DNA from: PALSA-1355 sp041499515
Lineage (GTDB): Bacteria; Planctomycetota; Planctomycetia; Pirellulales; PALSA-1355
Direction: 5' to 3'
NCBI GenBank assembly: GCA_041499515.1
Contig: JBGQKM010000057.1
Coordinates: 1 to 23,585, forward strand
DNA: 23,585 nt
In this document: positions 9,001 through 16,837 of the stretch, in pieces
Layout of the letters: every line of letters starts with the position of its first letter
Position numbering within the stretch: position 1 is the first letter of the stretch
Translations under genes and position numbers: made by a program
Notes under the pieces: generated by a model
Seen by the model: only the letters and a program-made list of their open reading frames with translations
What the model was told of the DNA's origin: nothing
Database searches by the model: none

Positions 9001-11284
9001 GGCGCGTCAGAAGGGGCGACGCGGATTCTTGTCGCGCGCCGGCCACCGCGGGATTCTTCATCGCCGAGGCGTCATCGACTTTGCCGCTCTCGATGCGATC
9101 GAAGTGCCAAAGTCCGATCGTCTGGTCGTCGGCCGCCAAAGGAGCCGTCGGGATGCCATCCAGAGTGCGGACCGCCTTGGAAATCCGCACCTCGTCAATG
9201 AATCCGTCACAGCGAAGGCCCTGAGGCGGATAGCCACCGAAGTGCAGCGGCGAGCTTGGGCCGCCGGAGCGATGGCGCGCGATCGGCGTTCGTTGAACCA
9301 ACTTGCCATCGACCGCCAGGCTAACTCGCTCGTTTTCCAGCGTCGCACAGACGAAGTGCCACTGGTCGTCGACGATGTCCACATTTGAATCGACCTGCTG
9401 CGGCGCGAAGCCTGGCAAAAACAGACTCAAGTGGCCGCTGCCGGCGACCGTGAAGATTTCCCAGTGCTCGGCCGATTCCTTGGGATTGTTGGCCACGAGA
9501 ATGTTAAAGCCCGTCTTGCCGGTCAACCGGGCCCAGCATTCCACCGTCAGCGGCAGCCGGTCGTAGCTTTCCTGGTGCGCGCACCAGGCGGCGCCTTGCC
9601 GCGGATCGAGCGCGGCGCCGAAGCGGCCCTCGGGCACTAGCTTGGGCGCGACCGAGACGGCCGGCGGCACGCGCGCGGCGATGGCCCGTTGCGGCTGGCC
9701 AGATGCCCACACCGCGGCACGGCGAATCAAGGCCGCGGCACCCGGCACGCGAATCGATTCGGCCGCGTGCCCCAGCACCGTCTGAAACACGCGTCCCTTG
9801 CCGTAGGAATACACAAAAGCCATCGGCTCGTCCCGGCCGGTGATCGTCGAATGGGCGGTGGCCAGCACTTCAATCGGCGCGTCCCCCTGCTGGTTGCAAT
9901 ACAATTCGTCGATCGTTTCGAACGAATTCAGGACGCTGGTGATCGGATGATCCTTGGCGATCGTCACCCGAAAGCGGCTGTAAGGATCGTGACCGCTGCG
10001 GCCCGGCGCGTGATCCCAGACGCGGCGACAGATGTTGCGATATTCGGGCCAGTCCGACGAAGGCGCTTCGGGCAGCGAGGCATGAAACGCGCCGTTGGCG
10101 AAATGAATGATGACCAGTCCGCCACCGTCGGACAGATATTTCTGAAAATTGGCCTTGGCCTCGTCGCTCAGCCCGGCGCGTTGCCAATTGCAATAGTTCA
10201 GCACCATGACGTCGTAGCCGAACAGGTTCTTGCTGGCCAGAAACTCGGGATCGGTAACGACCGTGATTTGAAACCGCCGGTCTTGCCCCAGGGCGTCTTG
10301 CAGGGCCGGGGTCGTTTCGCGCCAGAGGTGGCCCGGATATTGATGGCCGGTGACGATCAGGGCCTGGATCGGTTTGTCGCCGGCGGCGACGACCGGTTCG
10401 ACCGTGGGCGCCGCGGTTTGCACGCCCCCGGTCGGAACTTCGGCGTGCGCGGTCCACAGGATGGCGTTCAGGACCATGCGGCGGAAATGCTCGACGCCCC
10501 AGTTCTCGAAAAAGTGTCCGCCAGTGAACCCGAAGCCGCGCCCGCCGCTGTCGCGCTCGACGGCCCAGGCCACGATCTGTTCCTGCGTCTCGCCGGGAAT
10601 CGAAGTGGAGAGAATCGGCGTGAGCCGCGGATCGTTTTGGCGAAAGCGGATGCCGTAGTAATATTCTTCGCGTAGCGGAAATGGCGCCAGGCCGCGACAG
10701 ATGGGATGCCCGGGCGCGGCTGGCTTGGGCGTGGTGCTGGCGGTTTGGATTTTCGAGAACCACTTGTTCGGCGTATTGCCCGATTCATAATCGAAGTAGC
10801 CGCCGATCCATTCCAGGAATTCTTCGCCCCCGTGGCTTCGCGGCACGAACACGGTCCAGTGAATGGCCACCAAGCCGCAGCCGCGATCCATCTGCTTCTT
10901 GAGCACTTGCAGCCGGTCGCCAACCAAAAGCGGATGGTCTTGCATGTTGCGATCGGCGCCGTCCGAAAGCACGACGATCGTATCGGCGTCGTCCAGGGTT
11001 CGTGGATCCCGCGGCCAGCCGTCGACGTGAACTTCGGCCTTGACGCCCGAGATGTTGGCCGCGGTCTCCAGCGCGTGTTTCAACAGCCGCGCGCTGAGCT
11101 CATATTCGTGCGTGCCGGCCGGGTGTCCGCCGGGCCCTTGGTGAACCGTGCCGGCCAGCAGCACGATCTTCTTGGGCCGGGCCGCATCAGCCACCGCGCG
11201 GGCCGGTTCGCTCGCGCCGCAGGCAATCACCCCCAGCAGCGCGCACCGGACGAACCGCGCGAGGATCGATCGAAGTCGGGCCAT
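6032..11284 (-). CDS. Giant exported multidomain protein: two ThuA-like domains, LamG, beta-propeller, HEAT repeats and PVC-type heme-binding domain
   Basis: The 1750-residue product starts with a signal peptide (basic start, hydrophobic core, AxA-like end near residues 28-32). Approximate layout: a first ThuA-like domain (39-285, with KIVLLAG and CGLVAIHWT strands), a second ThuA-like domain (305-535, with ALIVTGHQYPGH and GGLVIIHFANG), a LamG/concanavalin-like domain (560-735, with VECWARL and GFIDEVRIS), a propeller like that of PVC membrane-bound dehydrogenases/GSDH (765-1125), HEAT-like helical repeats (1130-1430), a beta-rich segment (1430-1580), and a C-terminal cytochrome c domain with CVKCH at 1626-1630. 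The last part matches the planctomycete 'putative heme-binding domain' type. The protein is likely periplasmic or surface-bound and probably oxidises a carbohydrate, with electrons leaving through the heme; this role is inferred. No strong ribosome binding site precedes the ATG at 11284. Confidence 0.93.
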   Translation of the reverse strand: MARLRSILARFVRCALLGVIACGASEPARAVADAARPKKIVLLAGTVHQGPGGHPAGTHEYELSARLLKHALETAANISGVKAEVHVDGWPRDPRTLDDADTIVVLSDGADRNMQDHPLLVGDRLQVLKKQMDRGCGLVAIHWTVFVPRSHGGEEFLEWIGGYFDYESGNTPNKWFSKIQTASTTPKPAAPGHPICRGLAPFPLREEYYYGIRFRQNDPRLTPILSTSIPGETQEQIVAWAVERDSGGRGFGFTGGHFFENWGVEHFRRMVLNAILWTAHAEVPTGGVQTAAPTVEPVVAAGDKPIQALIVTGHQYPGHLWRETTPALQDALGQDRRFQITVVTDPEFLASKNLFGYDVMVLNYCNWQRAGLSDEAKANFQKYLSDGGGLVIIHFANGAFHASLPEAPSSDWPEYRNICRRVWDHAPGRSGHDPYSRFRVTIAKDHPITSVLNSFETIDELYCNQQGDAPIEVLATAHSTITGRDEPMAFVYSYGKGRVFQTVLGHAAESIRVPGAAALIRRAAVWASGQPQRAIAARVPPAVSVAPKLVPEGRFGAALDPRQGAAWCAHQESYDRLPLTVECWARLTGKTGFNILVANNPKESAEHWEIFTVAGSGHLSLFLPGFAPQQVDSNVDIVDDQWHFVCATLENERVSLAVDGKLVQRTPIARHRSGGPSSPLHFGGYPPQGLRCDGFIDEVRISKAVRTLDGIPTAPLAADDQTIGLWHFDRIESGKVDDASAMKNPAVAGARQESASPLLTRRTVDPDWKLVSIDASPDESFLSMRCDTTGRLFVGGREALFAYEPDAHGGYRPRQLLYRFPPDSWITDVEIRGDDLYVMTNAALYLIHGGRIAREGLKPRRLLWGTPVDLHVTWHGLAWGPEGDLYFSSGDPLLNYGDFQNRPDHWGHFTIYTQPEGTKIPYTGMGGFFRVRPDGSGFQVVANGTRGAVGLAFDRRWNLFSNDNDHESIAERYSPARLLHVAPRAHFFWPRGWIASMSPERSDLLEIANTGLGREAPVGQTYYDETWLGPKIRDSVILARWGQRKVDGFTLAPRGASFRGQEYPLLAGDETARPVGVTVGRGGRIFVALAYMAANEWSPRYPAELVMITRADDSADYPFESYDAVSVDAERLWQDLSNRSWERRRQAHAEILRRGGDLLIAAVARLKAVGAGDPALMHLPWLAAASGRPEARAALVALLTHRDANVRVQAVRALAEFRRLAAPGEVFVQALEDDDPQVQHAGIVALFDRQEAPLPESLFSGPARSQDTYLRQASAFLIAQRGSTVQRDRLLASSDAAERLAGVLAAGFRLTVPPTLGPVPPELPLSYESGNALFVIQYADATVDLKKLGRVGSFTTAERWKAVPPSDDEQRLFKSLIGKLNDADDRVRVQAGYFLSLLNDPPTNQLIAQTQRSATLRRLAAVLAAPIKQAWQIGPFDDGSAGFATVHPPEQGAIDLSATWTEGSGKLTWQSLATDGDFRLPNVGPPVDRASSYLYFRLQTLEAQQVALALADAKDRQLKLSHNGRAIEGPSPFVISLDPGSNDILVRVGHGQHAETISLPLQATGRVEVALPEKLGLSTLAERLKNAGDSASSVPAEFLSVDWASAARTGDAERGRRLFGADALGCVKCHAIVANQKGGGAPSLAGAAARFTVSHLVESILLPNKQVAPVFGTTSLVTTDGKTHSGLVVEENDEQVVLLLPTAARQAVAKTDIEARKLQPVSPMPSGLVKTADELRDLLAYLLTPNPRIP

Positions 11285-11341
11285 GTTTGACAGGCTTCAG
11301 AGAGACAAATAGATTGGCAGGGCTGAGGATTGCGTGCTTGC

Positions 11342-11370
11342 AGAATAACAACGGCCCTTGCACGGTGCAA
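11342..11370 (-). promoter_or_regulatory. Possible promoter/operator with palindrome in the divergent intergenic region
   Basis: A 13-base palindrome, TTGCAC-G-GTGCAA, lies at 11358-11370 between the divergent giant-protein and amidohydrolase genes. Read on the minus strand, its first half could serve as a weak -35 element followed after 17 bases by TATTCT (11342-11347), which would fire toward the giant gene. A palindrome overlapping a promoter is a common repressor-site layout. The -35 match is poor, so this is a suggestion only. Confidence 0.35.
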
Positions 11371-11462
11371 CTCGCGCGCGATACGCGGCAAAGGCCCGAA
11401 ACTGGCGGCGCCCGCGAGTCACCAGCGGCGTACGTTGACACGGCCAGGCAGGAACCAGCGCG

Positions 11463-12746
11463 ATGAAAACGGCTCAAGGAACCACGCTCATTCATGGCGG
11501 CCAACTGGTCGATGGCACCGGCACGGCGGCCGTGGCCAACGCGGCGGTGGTGATTCGCGACGGACGCATCGCGTATGCCGGCCCGGCCGCCGGCGCGCCG
11601 CCGGTCGAGCTGCAGGCCATGCGGATCGACGCCCGGGGAGGCACGATTCTGCCCGGGCTGGTCGAAGCCCATTTTCATCCCACGTATTTCAACGTCGCGA
11701 ATCTGGAAGATCTCGACATCAAGTACCCGGTCGAATATGTCACGCTCCTGGCGGCGGCCAACGCGCGGTTGGCCCTGGAGTGCGGCTATACCGCGGCGCG
11801 CAGTGGCGGCAGTTTGTTCAATATCGACGTCTGGCTGAAAAAAGCAATCGACGACGACCTGATGCTCGGGCCACGATTGGCCGCCAGCGGGCGCGAGATC
11901 TGCGGTGCCGGCGGCTTGATGGACTGGAATCCCGACTTCCGCAAGATCGGCATGGAAGGGCTCGTGCTGTTGATCAACGGGCCCGACGAAGGACGACGCG
12001 CGGTGCGCCAACTGGTCAAGGACGGCGTCGAATGGGTCAAAACCTATCCCACCGGCGACGCCGCCGCGCCCGACACCAACGACCACCACACGCTGTGCAT
12101 GACCTTCGAAGAAATGCACGCGGTGGTCCAAGAGGCCCACAATCATCGGCTGAAGGTCACGGGTCATTGCCGGGCCAACGCGGGCATCAAAAACGCGTTG
12201 CGGGCCGGCTACGACACCTTGGAACACGGCACGTTCATGGACTCCGAGGCGCTCGACATGCTGCTGACGCGTGACACGCCGGTCGTGCCCGCGTTGCAGT
12301 TCGAATACGCCAGCATCGTCCATGGCCCTGAATTCAACATGTCGCAAAAAGTGATCGACGGCCACCAGGAAACGCTCGACGGAGGCGCCGAGAGCGCGCG
12401 GATGATTTTGAAAGCGGGGGGCCGGCTGGGCATGGGGGGCGACTATGGCTTCGCCTGGAATCCGCACGGCGACTATGCCAAGGAACTGACGTTCTTCGTC
12501 AAGCACGTCGGCTTCAATCCGCTGGAGACGATTCGCTGCGCCACGAAAACCGGCGCCGAGATCATGGGCTGCCAGGACCAATTCGGCACGCTCGAGCCGG
12601 GCAAGCTGGCCGACGTGCTGGTGGTCGAGGGGGACGTGCTGGCCGACATCGGCCTGCTCGAAGACCGCGGCCGCTTTCTCGCGGTGCTGCAAGGCGGCAT
12701 CGTCAAAGCAGGTCAACTGGCCCGGGCCGAGCGCCGGCCCAGCTAG
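11463..12746 (+). CDS. Metal-dependent amidohydrolase (imidazolonepropionase/prolidase-like)
   Basis: A 427-residue member of the amidohydrolase superfamily with a complete set of expected metal ligands: H70-F-H72 after strand 1, a probable carboxylated lysine K193 in WVKTYPTGD, H235 in VTGHCRAN, H255 in LEHGT and D327 in GGDYG. The N-terminal LIHGGQLVDGTG and C-terminal 'GTLEPGKLADVLVVEGDVL' segments form the small beta-sandwich that flanks the TIM barrel. This pattern belongs to the binuclear group that includes Xaa-Pro dipeptidases and related hydrolases of cyclic amides. No signal peptide is visible, so it is probably cytosolic. AGGA at 11450-11453 lies 9 bases upstream of the ATG. It is divergent from the giant protein gene. 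The substrate cannot be predicted. Confidence 0.93.
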   Translation: MKTAQGTTLIHGGQLVDGTGTAAVANAAVVIRDGRIAYAGPAAGAPPVELQAMRIDARGGTILPGLVEAHFHPTYFNVANLEDLDIKYPVEYVTLLAAANARLALECGYTAARSGGSLFNIDVWLKKAIDDDLMLGPRLAASGREICGAGGLMDWNPDFRKIGMEGLVLLINGPDEGRRAVRQLVKDGVEWVKTYPTGDAAAPDTNDHHTLCMTFEEMHAVVQEAHNHRLKVTGHCRANAGIKNALRAGYDTLEHGTFMDSEALDMLLTRDTPVVPALQFEYASIVHGPEFNMSQKVIDGHQETLDGGAESARMILKAGGRLGMGGDYGFAWNPHGDYAKELTFFVKHVGFNPLETIRCATKTGAEIMGCQDQFGTLEPGKLADVLVVEGDVLADIGLLEDRGRFLAVLQGGIVKAGQLARAERRPS

Positions 12747-12751
12747 CGCGC

Positions 12752-12793
12752 AAAAAAAACCGCATCGGCGTGGGGCAGTAACGCCGAGTGCGG
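12752..12793 (-). terminator. Rho-independent terminator-like hairpin, read on the minus strand
   Basis: Read on the minus strand, a GC-rich stem of 12793-12782 pairing with 12770-12760 (CCGCA and CGGCG blocks with a small bulge, loop of 11 bases) is followed directly by eight T residues (12759-12752). This is a textbook intrinsic terminator in that orientation. The nearest minus-strand gene, the MFS transporter, ends about 310 bases upstream of it. The hairpin also sits just after the plus-strand amidohydrolase stop codon, but it has no T-run on that side. Confidence 0.6.
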
Positions 12794-13102
12794 CTCTAGG
12801 ACGCCGAAGCATCCACAAAACAGGTGCCCGCCCTGGGGCACGGCTGGTATGTCGGAACCAATCAATCCCGCCGGAGGTCGCGATCCCCGCTCTTGGGTAT
12901 CACGGATACCTCACATGAACTCTTCATCGGCTTGAACGTTCTGATTCTCCATGCATTTTGGGCGCGCAAAATCGACGCTAGCTCGCGTCATCCGACATGT
13001 TGGATCGCAAATCCAAATGGAACAAGACTTTGCCTGTGCCCAGACACTCAGCCGCGGCGCCTCATGCATAACGCACCGCATTGCACAGGGTGGCGCGCGA
13101 GA
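12794..13102. other. Gene-free stretch with several inverted repeats
   Basis: No credible protein gene is seen between the terminator-like hairpin and the MFS stop codon. The stretch has GTGCCC/GGGCAC at 12824-12829 and 12836-12841, GGTATC-ACG-GATACC at 12896-12910, and CCTGTGC/GCACAGG at 13033-13039 and 13083-13089. It may be the long 3' untranslated region of the MFS mRNA or may hold a small RNA; the sequence alone does not decide. Confidence 0.4.
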
Positions 13103-14326
13103 TTATTTCGCCGCCGCCGACGCGGGTTGGCGACCGACGGTGGCCAATAGCGCCACGGCCAGAAGTGCCAGAGCCGCGCTCCAGAAAAAGGCCGCCCGTG
13201 CGCCATACACCTGGTAGATTCCGCCGAAGATCAGGCTCGAGGGCAATGCGGCGATGCCGACGGCGAAATTAAACCAGCCGAAGGCCAGTCCTTTGCGCTC
13301 TTTTCCCACCAGGTTGGCCACCAGCGTGCGTTCGGCCGGCTCGGTCAGCGCGTAGAAGACGCCGTAGATCAGAAAGAATCCCCAACCCTGGGCGGCCGTG
13401 GTGGCTTGTGCGAACGCCAAATAAATCCCGGCGTAAACGATCCAGCCGGCAAAGATCAAACGCCGCGGACCCAACCGGTCGACCGCGCGTCCGGCCACCA
13501 GGCTGCCGATGCTTTTAACGATGTGGAAGGCGCACCACAACAGGGGCAGCAGGTGGCTCGACACGCCCAATTCGCCCACGCGCACCAGCAGAAACGCGTC
13601 GCTGGAATTGCCCAGCGTAAAAATCACAAGCGCCAGCAGATACACGCGAAAATTGCGATCGAACGGCCGCAAAGTCAGGCGAAACTCTTTTGCCGCCGGA
13701 GTGACCATCGGCCGCTCGCGCAATCCCACCAAAACCAATAGCACCACTAGCGCGCCGGGAATCGCAGCCAGCAAAAACAGCGTCCGCAATTGCTCGGGCC
13801 AGACGCCCAGAAACACGAAGGCCAGCACCGGGCCGATCGCCGCGCCCAAATGGTCCATGCCCTGCGTGTAACCGAACGCCCGGCCGCGGGCGGCCGGATC
13901 GGTCGAATCGGCCACTAGCGCATCGCGCGGCGCCGAACGGATGCCCTTGCCGAACCGGTCGGTGCAGCGCACGACCAGCACTTGCCAGGGCATGGTGGCC
14001 AGGCCAATCAGCGGCCTGGAAACGGCCGCCAGCAGATAGCCGGTGGTCACGAATGCCTTGCGCCGGCCAACCCGATCCGACAGCCCACCCGACCAAAGCT
14101 TCACGATGCTGGACGTCGAATCGGCAACGCCCTCGATGGCTCCCAGCACGCCGGTGCCGGCTCCGAGCACGTGCATGAGAAATGTCGGGATCAGCGGAAA
14201 GATCATTTCACTGGCGATGTCGTTCAACAGACTCGCCAGGCCCAACAGGCGCACGTTCCGCGACAGCTTTGGTGATGAGGCGGCCGGGGTGATTTCAGCC
14301 GCGGGTAGCCGATTCTGTTGCTGCAT
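13103..14326 (-). CDS. MFS transporter
   Basis: A 407-residue membrane protein with about 12 hydrophobic segments. The loop between helices 2 and 3 carries GGLSDRVGRRKAF, the MFS motif A, and a second conserved block reads DRFGKGIRSAPRDALVAD, which marks a widespread bacterial MFS_1 group of unknown substrate. It should export or import a small solute at the inner membrane using the proton gradient. I place the start at the ATG at 14326 because AGGAGG (minus strand, 14343-14338) lies 11 bases upstream; an upstream ATG at 14368 in the same frame lacks this support and would add a poorly conserved tail. It is divergent from the cytochrome gene with about 240 bases between starts. No antibiotic or sugar specificity can be read from the sequence. 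Confidence 0.92.
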   Translation of the reverse strand: MQQQNRLPAAEITPAASSPKLSRNVRLLGLASLLNDIASEMIFPLIPTFLMHVLGAGTGVLGAIEGVADSTSSIVKLWSGGLSDRVGRRKAFVTTGYLLAAVSRPLIGLATMPWQVLVVRCTDRFGKGIRSAPRDALVADSTDPAARGRAFGYTQGMDHLGAAIGPVLAFVFLGVWPEQLRTLFLLAAIPGALVVLLVLVGLRERPMVTPAAKEFRLTLRPFDRNFRVYLLALVIFTLGNSSDAFLLVRVGELGVSSHLLPLLWCAFHIVKSIGSLVAGRAVDRLGPRRLIFAGWIVYAGIYLAFAQATTAAQGWGFFLIYGVFYALTEPAERTLVANLVGKERKGLAFGWFNFAVGIAALPSSLIFGGIYQVYGARAAFFWSAALALLAVALLATVGRQPASAAAK

Positions 14327-14480
14327 ATCGCCAAGGGCCTCCTGCCGGCCGACGGTGTGCGGGCGCAACGGGTGTCGCGATGGGGCGGATGCGGGCTACT
14401 TCTGGTGCCGTTGCCAGATTTCCAGGGCGCAGCCGCTGCCGGTCTGTCTCAATGGGCCTCCAGCAGCAAGGTACCAAGCC

Positions 14481-14509
14481 GCGACAGGCTGGGCAAACGA
14501 GCGTATATT
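14481..14509 (+). promoter_or_regulatory. Possible sigma70-type promoter for the cytochrome gene
   Basis: GCGACA at 14481-14486 and TATATT at 14504-14509 are separated by 17 bases; the -10 element differs from consensus by one base and the -35 by two. Transcription would start near 14516, about 50 bases before the ATG at 14568, which supports that start over the longer open frame. Confidence 0.4.
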
Positions 14510-14567
14510 TGAAGGCAGGAGCCATCGACCCAGGCATCTCCCTTTCACGAGCAGTTTGCAGGCTGCC

Positions 14568-16160
14568 ATGCGCGACTCATTTTTTGATGTACGCCGAGGC
14601 AACGCACGGATCGTCGTGTTTGCGGCGCTGGCCGGTGCCGCGTGGTGCGGCCCAGTGGGTGCCCAACCGCAGCCCCCGGCGGAAGAAAGCGCGCCGCAGA
14701 GCGCCTACCAAGAACCGGCGCCCGCGCCGGTGGACTTTGCCACGGAAATCCAGCCCATCTTGGCGATGCATTGCATCGGCTGCCACGGGCCCAAAAAACG
14801 CAGCGGCGGTTTGCGGCTCGATGCTTTCTCTTATATCGCCGCGGGCGGCGACTCGGCCAAACCGATTGTCGGCGGCACGCTGGAGACCAACGAGCTTTAC
14901 GCGCGCGTGTCGTCGAGCGAGCGGACCTACCGCATGCCGAAGAACGCCGGTCCGCTGCCGGACGAGGACGTTGCGCGGATCCGGCGATGGGTCGAGGAGG
15001 GCGCCAAATGGTCTGAAGCGAGTCGTGGTCCGGCCGAAGCCGCGAAACAGCCGTTCTACGAACGTTGGCTCTCGAGCGCCGGTAAGCTGGCGGATCGCTA
15101 CCAGGCCGAATATACGTACGCGCTGTCCTATATTTACGCGCTGCTGGCGGTTCAGGTGTTGCTGTTGGTGATCGCGCGCTGCAAGGTGGCCTATCACAGT
15201 CAGCGTCGCTGGGCGACCGGCAAAGCGGCCAGGGTCTGTCGGTTTTGCAGCGAAGTGCGGTCGCGAGAGCTTGGCCTGGTGTGGTTGCTGACGTTCTCGG
15301 CGGTGGCGTTGGCCTTCATGCGCGGTCACGCGCAGAAGGTTGAAAGTGCCCTGGCAAAATCAGAACAGTTCCGCGCCCGCGCCGAAAGTCCCTGGGCCCG
15401 AACGATCTATGGTTCGCCGCCGGTGCCGGTGCGCCCCGACCATCCGAAACAAATCGCCGGCACTTATTATCGCGGGAATTGCGAGCGGAATCCCGAACTG
15501 TTCAACAACGGCAATTATCTCACGGCCGTGTTCCATATCGACTTGTGCGATGCCCAACATCGGACGTTACAACTGGGCGATCCCCCGCCTGCCGGCGGAG
15601 TGTGGGTGCGCGTCGAACTGGAGCGCGCGCCGGGCACGGCTGACGTTTTGTTCTCGAAAGAGTTGATGGCTTCGGTGTTTCTCAGCCAGACATTCTACGA
15701 CAACATTTTTCAGACGCTGCAAGAACCGCCCGTGCGGCTGGAAACCGTGCAAGAAGCCCAACGCTGGGTGGCTTATTTCCCGATCGGATCTCCCGACAGC
15801 TCGGGCAAAGTTGCCGGGCTGATTTACGTGTATACCGGGCGGATCGAAAACGACATGGCGCGCGGCGACCCACACTACGGCATCAAGTACGACCTGGTCT
15901 TCGCAGACGACAAATTGACGGCCGACTCGGATCTGTGGATGAATTCGTTCGGCAATTCGGTCGTGGCGCTGCCGGAACCGGCCGGCAAGATCCCCTTTCG
16001 CGAGTGGTTCGATTTTCGCCCCATTCCGCCGATCACGGGCACCAACACGAAAGACCCCAAGCTTTTGGGCATCGAGGAATATGTGAGAAAAGGGCTGATC
16101 AAGCCCGAGAACGTGCCCCAGCCGGCAGCCGCTCCGGCAGAGCCTCAGGACGAAGAATAG
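14568..16160 (+). CDS. Membrane-anchored cytochrome c (Planctomycete-type) with a large uncharacterised C-terminal domain
   Basis: I start this 530-residue protein at the ATG at 14568 because a signal-like hydrophobic stretch follows at once (VVFAALAGAAWCGPVGA). The same frame is open another 525 bases upstream, but that part is antisense to the MFS gene. After a Pro-rich linker come FATEIQPILAMHCIGCHGP with the heme motif C69-I-G-C72-H73, and a possible axial Met at 123 (YRMPKN), as in Planctomycete cytochrome c (PSCyt1-like) domains. Two membrane segments lie near 184-204 and 235-251; between them is a CRFC pair (C224, C227). The last 280 residues are soluble, with YRGNCERNPELFNNGNY and many aromatic residues, and match no family I know. 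It probably passes electrons at the membrane. It is convergent with modC and overlaps it by 16 bases. Confidence 0.88.
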   Translation: MRDSFFDVRRGNARIVVFAALAGAAWCGPVGAQPQPPAEESAPQSAYQEPAPAPVDFATEIQPILAMHCIGCHGPKKRSGGLRLDAFSYIAAGGDSAKPIVGGTLETNELYARVSSSERTYRMPKNAGPLPDEDVARIRRWVEEGAKWSEASRGPAEAAKQPFYERWLSSAGKLADRYQAEYTYALSYIYALLAVQVLLLVIARCKVAYHSQRRWATGKAARVCRFCSEVRSRELGLVWLLTFSAVALAFMRGHAQKVESALAKSEQFRARAESPWARTIYGSPPVPVRPDHPKQIAGTYYRGNCERNPELFNNGNYLTAVFHIDLCDAQHRTLQLGDPPPAGGVWVRVELERAPGTADVLFSKELMASVFLSQTFYDNIFQTLQEPPVRLETVQEAQRWVAYFPIGSPDSSGKVAGLIYVYTGRIENDMARGDPHYGIKYDLVFADDKLTADSDLWMNSFGNSVVALPEPAGKIPFREWFDFRPIPPITGTNTKDPKLLGIEEYVRKGLIKPENVPQPAAAPAEPQDEE

Positions 16161-16837
16161 CTGCTTTGCAAGACTTCTGCCGGCGGTCCGCACTGGGTCA
16201 CGCGCCCTTGTTCGAGCATGATCACGCGATCGGCCAGTCGCCGCACTTCGGCCGCGTTGTGACTGACATAAATCGTCGGCACGCGCCATTCGGCCACGAC
16301 CCGTTCCAGGTAGGTCAGGATGCGGTCCTTGAGCCCTTCATCGAGCGCCGCCAAGGGCTCGTCCATCAGCAGCAGTTCCGGCCCGCTCAGCAGCGAGCGG
16401 CCCAAGGCCACGCGCTGTTTCTCGCCCCCCGAGAGATTGCGCGGATAGCGCGCCAGCAGGTCGCCCAGTTCCAGCACTTCGATCACGCGCGCCGTTTCAA
16501 TGGCCGAGGATCGAGCGCGGCGGCGCCGGCGGCCATATCTCAAATTGCGTTCCACGCTCAAATGCGGAAACAACAAATGATCCTGAAACACGAAGCCGAC
16601 GTGCCGTCGCTCGGCTTTTACGTCGACGCCGGCCTGGGTATCGAGCCAGGTCTGCTCGCCCCAGCGAATCGTTCCCGAGCGGGGATGCAATAAGCCAGCG
16701 ATCACGTTCAACACGCTCGTCTTGCCGCTGCCCGAGGGCCCGAACAGCGCGGTCGCCTGGGCCGACGTGTCGAATGCAACGTCGAAGGCAAAGCCGCCGG
16801 GATAGCGGTGCGAGGCATGGAACTCAAGTCGATTCAC
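16145..16837 (-). CDS. modC: Molybdate ABC transporter ATP-binding protein ModC
   Basis: A 230-residue ABC ATPase with Walker A GPSGSGKT (33-40), Q-loop FVFQDHLLFPHLSV, signature LSGGEKQRVALGRSLL (135-150), Walker B LLLMDEP (155-161) and a switch histidine (SH193N). It energises molybdate uptake at the inner membrane. I choose the GTG at 16837, whose MNRLEF start opens the domain; it lies inside the end of modB, giving a 14-base overlap typical of translational coupling. Longer in-frame starts run antisense-like through modB. Typical ModC proteins are about 350 residues and end in a TOBE/Mop domain that binds molybdate; that domain is absent here, so the regulatory half is missing. The 3' end overlaps the convergent cytochrome gene. 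Tungstate or sulfate specificity is possible but the operon points to molybdate. Confidence 0.93.
   Translation of the reverse strand: MNRLEFHASHRYPGGFAFDVAFDTSAQATALFGPSGSGKTSVLNVIAGLLHPRSGTIRWGEQTWLDTQAGVDVKAERRHVGFVFQDHLLFPHLSVERNLRYGRRRRRARSSAIETARVIEVLELGDLLARYPRNLSGGEKQRVALGRSLLSGPELLLMDEPLAALDEGLKDRILTYLERVVAEWRVPTIYVSHNAAEVRRLADRVIMLEQGRVTQCGPPAEVLQSSYSSS

Noticed and set aside
7751..9388. A 545-residue open frame on the plus strand
   Set aside because: It lies entirely opposite the giant heme-binding protein and shows the composition of an antisense frame in GC-rich DNA.
11187..12818. A 543-residue open frame on the minus strand
   Set aside because: It is opposite the amidohydrolase, which has all metal ligands, and overlaps the start of the giant gene in another frame.
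14043..14567. Upstream extension of the cytochrome reading frame (175 extra residues)
   Set aside because: It is antisense to the MFS gene, Arg/Ser/Pro-rich and lacks family similarity; the ATG at 14568 starts a signal peptide and has a possible promoter just upstream.
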